A stretch of DNA of 64,000 nucleotides from Maricaulis sp048270265 (GTDB lineage Bacteria > Pseudomonadota > Alphaproteobacteria > Caulobacterales > Maricaulaceae): assembly GCF_048270265.1 (NCBI RefSeq), contig NZ_JBLWTD010000004.1:62001-126000 (forward strand), in the 5' to 3' direction. This document shows, in pieces, positions 62,828 to 64,000 of this stretch. Positions within the stretch are counted from its first letter, which is position 1. Every line of letters starts with the position of its first letter. Position numbers and translations under genes: made by a program. The notes below the pieces were generated by a model that worked only from the letters and a program-made list of their open reading frames with translations, was not told the DNA's origin and ran no database searches.

Positions 62828-64000
62828 CTACATGCGCTCGGGGGCTTCCAGTCCGAGCAGATGCAGGCTGAGCTCGAGCTGTTTCAATGTCGCCTCGGCC
62901 AAAGCCAGCCGGGAGGATTTCGTCGCCTCATCGGGGGCCGAGAGGATCGGACAGGCGGAGTAAAATTTCGAGAAGGACTGGGCCAGCGTGAAGGCATGGT
63001 CGCACAGCGCATTGGGTGCGCGATTATCGATCGCCTGATCGATGGCGGAGCCGAACGCATCGAGCGCCAGCACCAGATCGCGTTCCTCATCGGCCTCAAC
63101 CGAAATCGGTCCGGGCGTGACGCCCGCCTCGGCTGCCTTGCGCATCAGCGATTTCACCCGCACGGCGGCATAGAGCAGATAGGGCCCGGTCTTGCCTTCG
63201 AAACTGGTGAAACGGTCGAGATCGAACACGTAATTCGTGGTGCGGTAATTCTGCAGGTCGGCGAACTTGATCGCCGCCAGCCCGACCATACGCGCCACGC
63301 GGGCATGCTCTTCAGCGCCGACATCGGCGGCCAGACCCGCTTCCTTGAGACGCTGGTCCGCGCGTTCAATGGCGCCCGAGATCAGATCGGCCAGACGGAA
63401 TGTGCCGCCATCGCGGGTGCGCAGACGCTTGCCGTCAGTGCCGTTGACCGAACCGAAATTGACATGCTCAAGCGCGCCTTCCTTGACCAGGCCAGCCTTT
63501 TCGGCGGCGCGGAAGACTTGCTGGAAATGATTGCCCTGGGCGCTGTCGACGACATAGAGCGTCAGGTCTGGTGCGAAGCTCGCCTTGCGATCAAGGATCG
63601 TCGCCAGATCGGTGGTGCCATAGAGCGACGCCCCGCCGGAGGTGACGAGGATCAGCGGCGGCAATTCCTTCTTGTCGTCCTCGCGGGCGACATGGACCAC
63701 CCAGGCACCATCGCTGAGTTCGGCAATGCCGCGCCGTTTGAAATCCTCGACCATGGCCGGGATCAGCGGATCGACATCGCTTTCGCCCTTCCAGAGGTCG
63801 AAATGCACGCCGAGCGCATCGAAATCCTGTTTCAGCGCCTTGATCGAAACCGAGATGAAATGGTCCAGCAACGCCCGGTAACCGGCACGTCCGGCCTGCA
63901 GCTCGGCCGTTGCCGTGCGGGAGAGTTCAAGGCGGTCAGCATCGGCCTTGGCCTTTTGCGAGGCCTGTGGGTAGAGCCGCGCCAGATCATCGATATTGAC
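62828..64000 (-). CDS. argS: Arginine--tRNA ligase (partial, C-terminal 390 residues)
   Basis: The frame is open to the window edge, so the N-terminus (with the HIGH signature) is missing. The visible part contains the catalytic-domain segments LVTSGGASLYGTTDLATILDRK and YVVDSAQGNHFQQVFRAAEKAGL. The KMSKS-like loop is GKRLRTRDGGTFRLADLI. The C-terminal DALR anticodon-binding helices run from AIDQAIDNRAPNALCDHAFTLAQSFSKFYSACPIL to the end (LHLLGLEAPERM). No internal defect is seen. It charges tRNA-Arg. Confidence 0.95.
   Translation of the reverse strand, partial: VNIDDLARLYPQASQKAKADADRLELSRTATAELQAGRAGYRALLDHFISVSIKALKQDFDALGVHFDLWKGESDVDPLIPAMVEDFKRRGIAELSDGAWVVHVAREDDKKELPPLILVTSGGASLYGTTDLATILDRKASFAPDLTLYVVDSAQGNHFQQVFRAAEKAGLVKEGALEHVNFGSVNGTDGKRLRTRDGGTFRLADLISGAIERADQRLKEAGLAADVGAEEHARVARMVGLAAIKFADLQNYRTTNYVFDLDRFTSFEGKTGPYLLYAAVRVKSLMRKAAEAGVTPGPISVEADEERDLVLALDAFGSAIDQAIDNRAPNALCDHAFTLAQSFSKFYSACPILSAPDEATKSSRLALAEATLKQLELSLHLLGLEAPERM

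Overview
The window is high-GC, gene-dense chromosomal DNA of an alphaproteobacterium. A cell-cycle methyltransferase CcrM with a CtrA-like box in front of it, an alphaproteobacterial-type curli locus with CsgH, an F0 operon with paired b' and b subunits separate from F1, and separate glyQ/glyS genes all fit a Caulobacter-related dimorphic lineage. Maricaulis and other Hyphomonadaceae relatives are the best guess; this is inferred from gene content, not from any database search. No rRNA, tRNA, CRISPR array, insertion sequence or prophage was seen.

Layout. 1-3.7 kb: a visibly less GC-rich accessory stretch. It has a leftward three-gene operon (zinc-ribbon protein, Nmad2-like protein, XRE/ImmA-type regulator cut by the window edge), two large inverted-repeat elements, and a rightward McrB_N-HNH endonuclease resembling modification-dependent restriction. 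3.8-10.2 kb: small hypothetical genes, a Lon-substrate-binding-domain protein, a DUF1993 protein, a curli pair (curlin and csgH), a HATPase-like protein and a SleB-type cell-wall hydrolase. 10.3-17.9 kb: a leftward run glyQ, gfa-like, gltS, glyS, ppdK. 18-26.4 kb: a TrmN6-like methyltransferase with a DUF2007 gene, a divergent polyprenyl diphosphate synthase, a leftward set of TPR lipoprotein, ispE and a MraY/WecA-type transferase, then ETF-ubiquinone oxidoreductase and a uracil-DNA glycosylase.

26.7-43.4 kb is a nitrate-respiration region. A soluble PAS protein and a soluble chemoreceptor (together an Aer-like pair) precede nnrS. A leftward Crp/Fnr regulator plus mobA is divergent from narK1-narK2-narGHJI-ppiC-porin. 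Perfect FNR-type boxes lie before the regulator and before nnrS. The regulator has an FNR-like recognition helix but no FNR-type cysteine cluster. The genes together cover nitrate entry (porin, NarK1, NarK2), reduction (NarGHI), enzyme assembly (NarJ, perhaps the PpiC foldase), cofactor supply (MobA), a response to nitric oxide (NnrS) and oxygen or nitrate-responsive control.

43.5-55.7 kb holds core genes: a membrane lipoprotein, rnhB, ccrM (with a CtrA-like box and four GANTC sites upstream), mutY, a divergent dciA-like gene, two tandem DsbA-like thiol oxidoreductases, smc, and the F0 operon atpI-atpB-atpE-b'-b ending in a clear terminator. 55.7-64 kb holds a small membrane protein, an alpha/beta hydrolase, the glycine-cleavage operon gcvT-gcvH-gcvPA-gcvPB behind a tandem glycine riboswitch, a small secreted protein and the C-terminal part of argS.

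The least explained material is the left-end accessory island, the structured leader of nnrS, and the gene-free 56.1-56.5 kb interval. I did not find a complete, convincing new system; the left-end operon is the best candidate and it continues outside the window.
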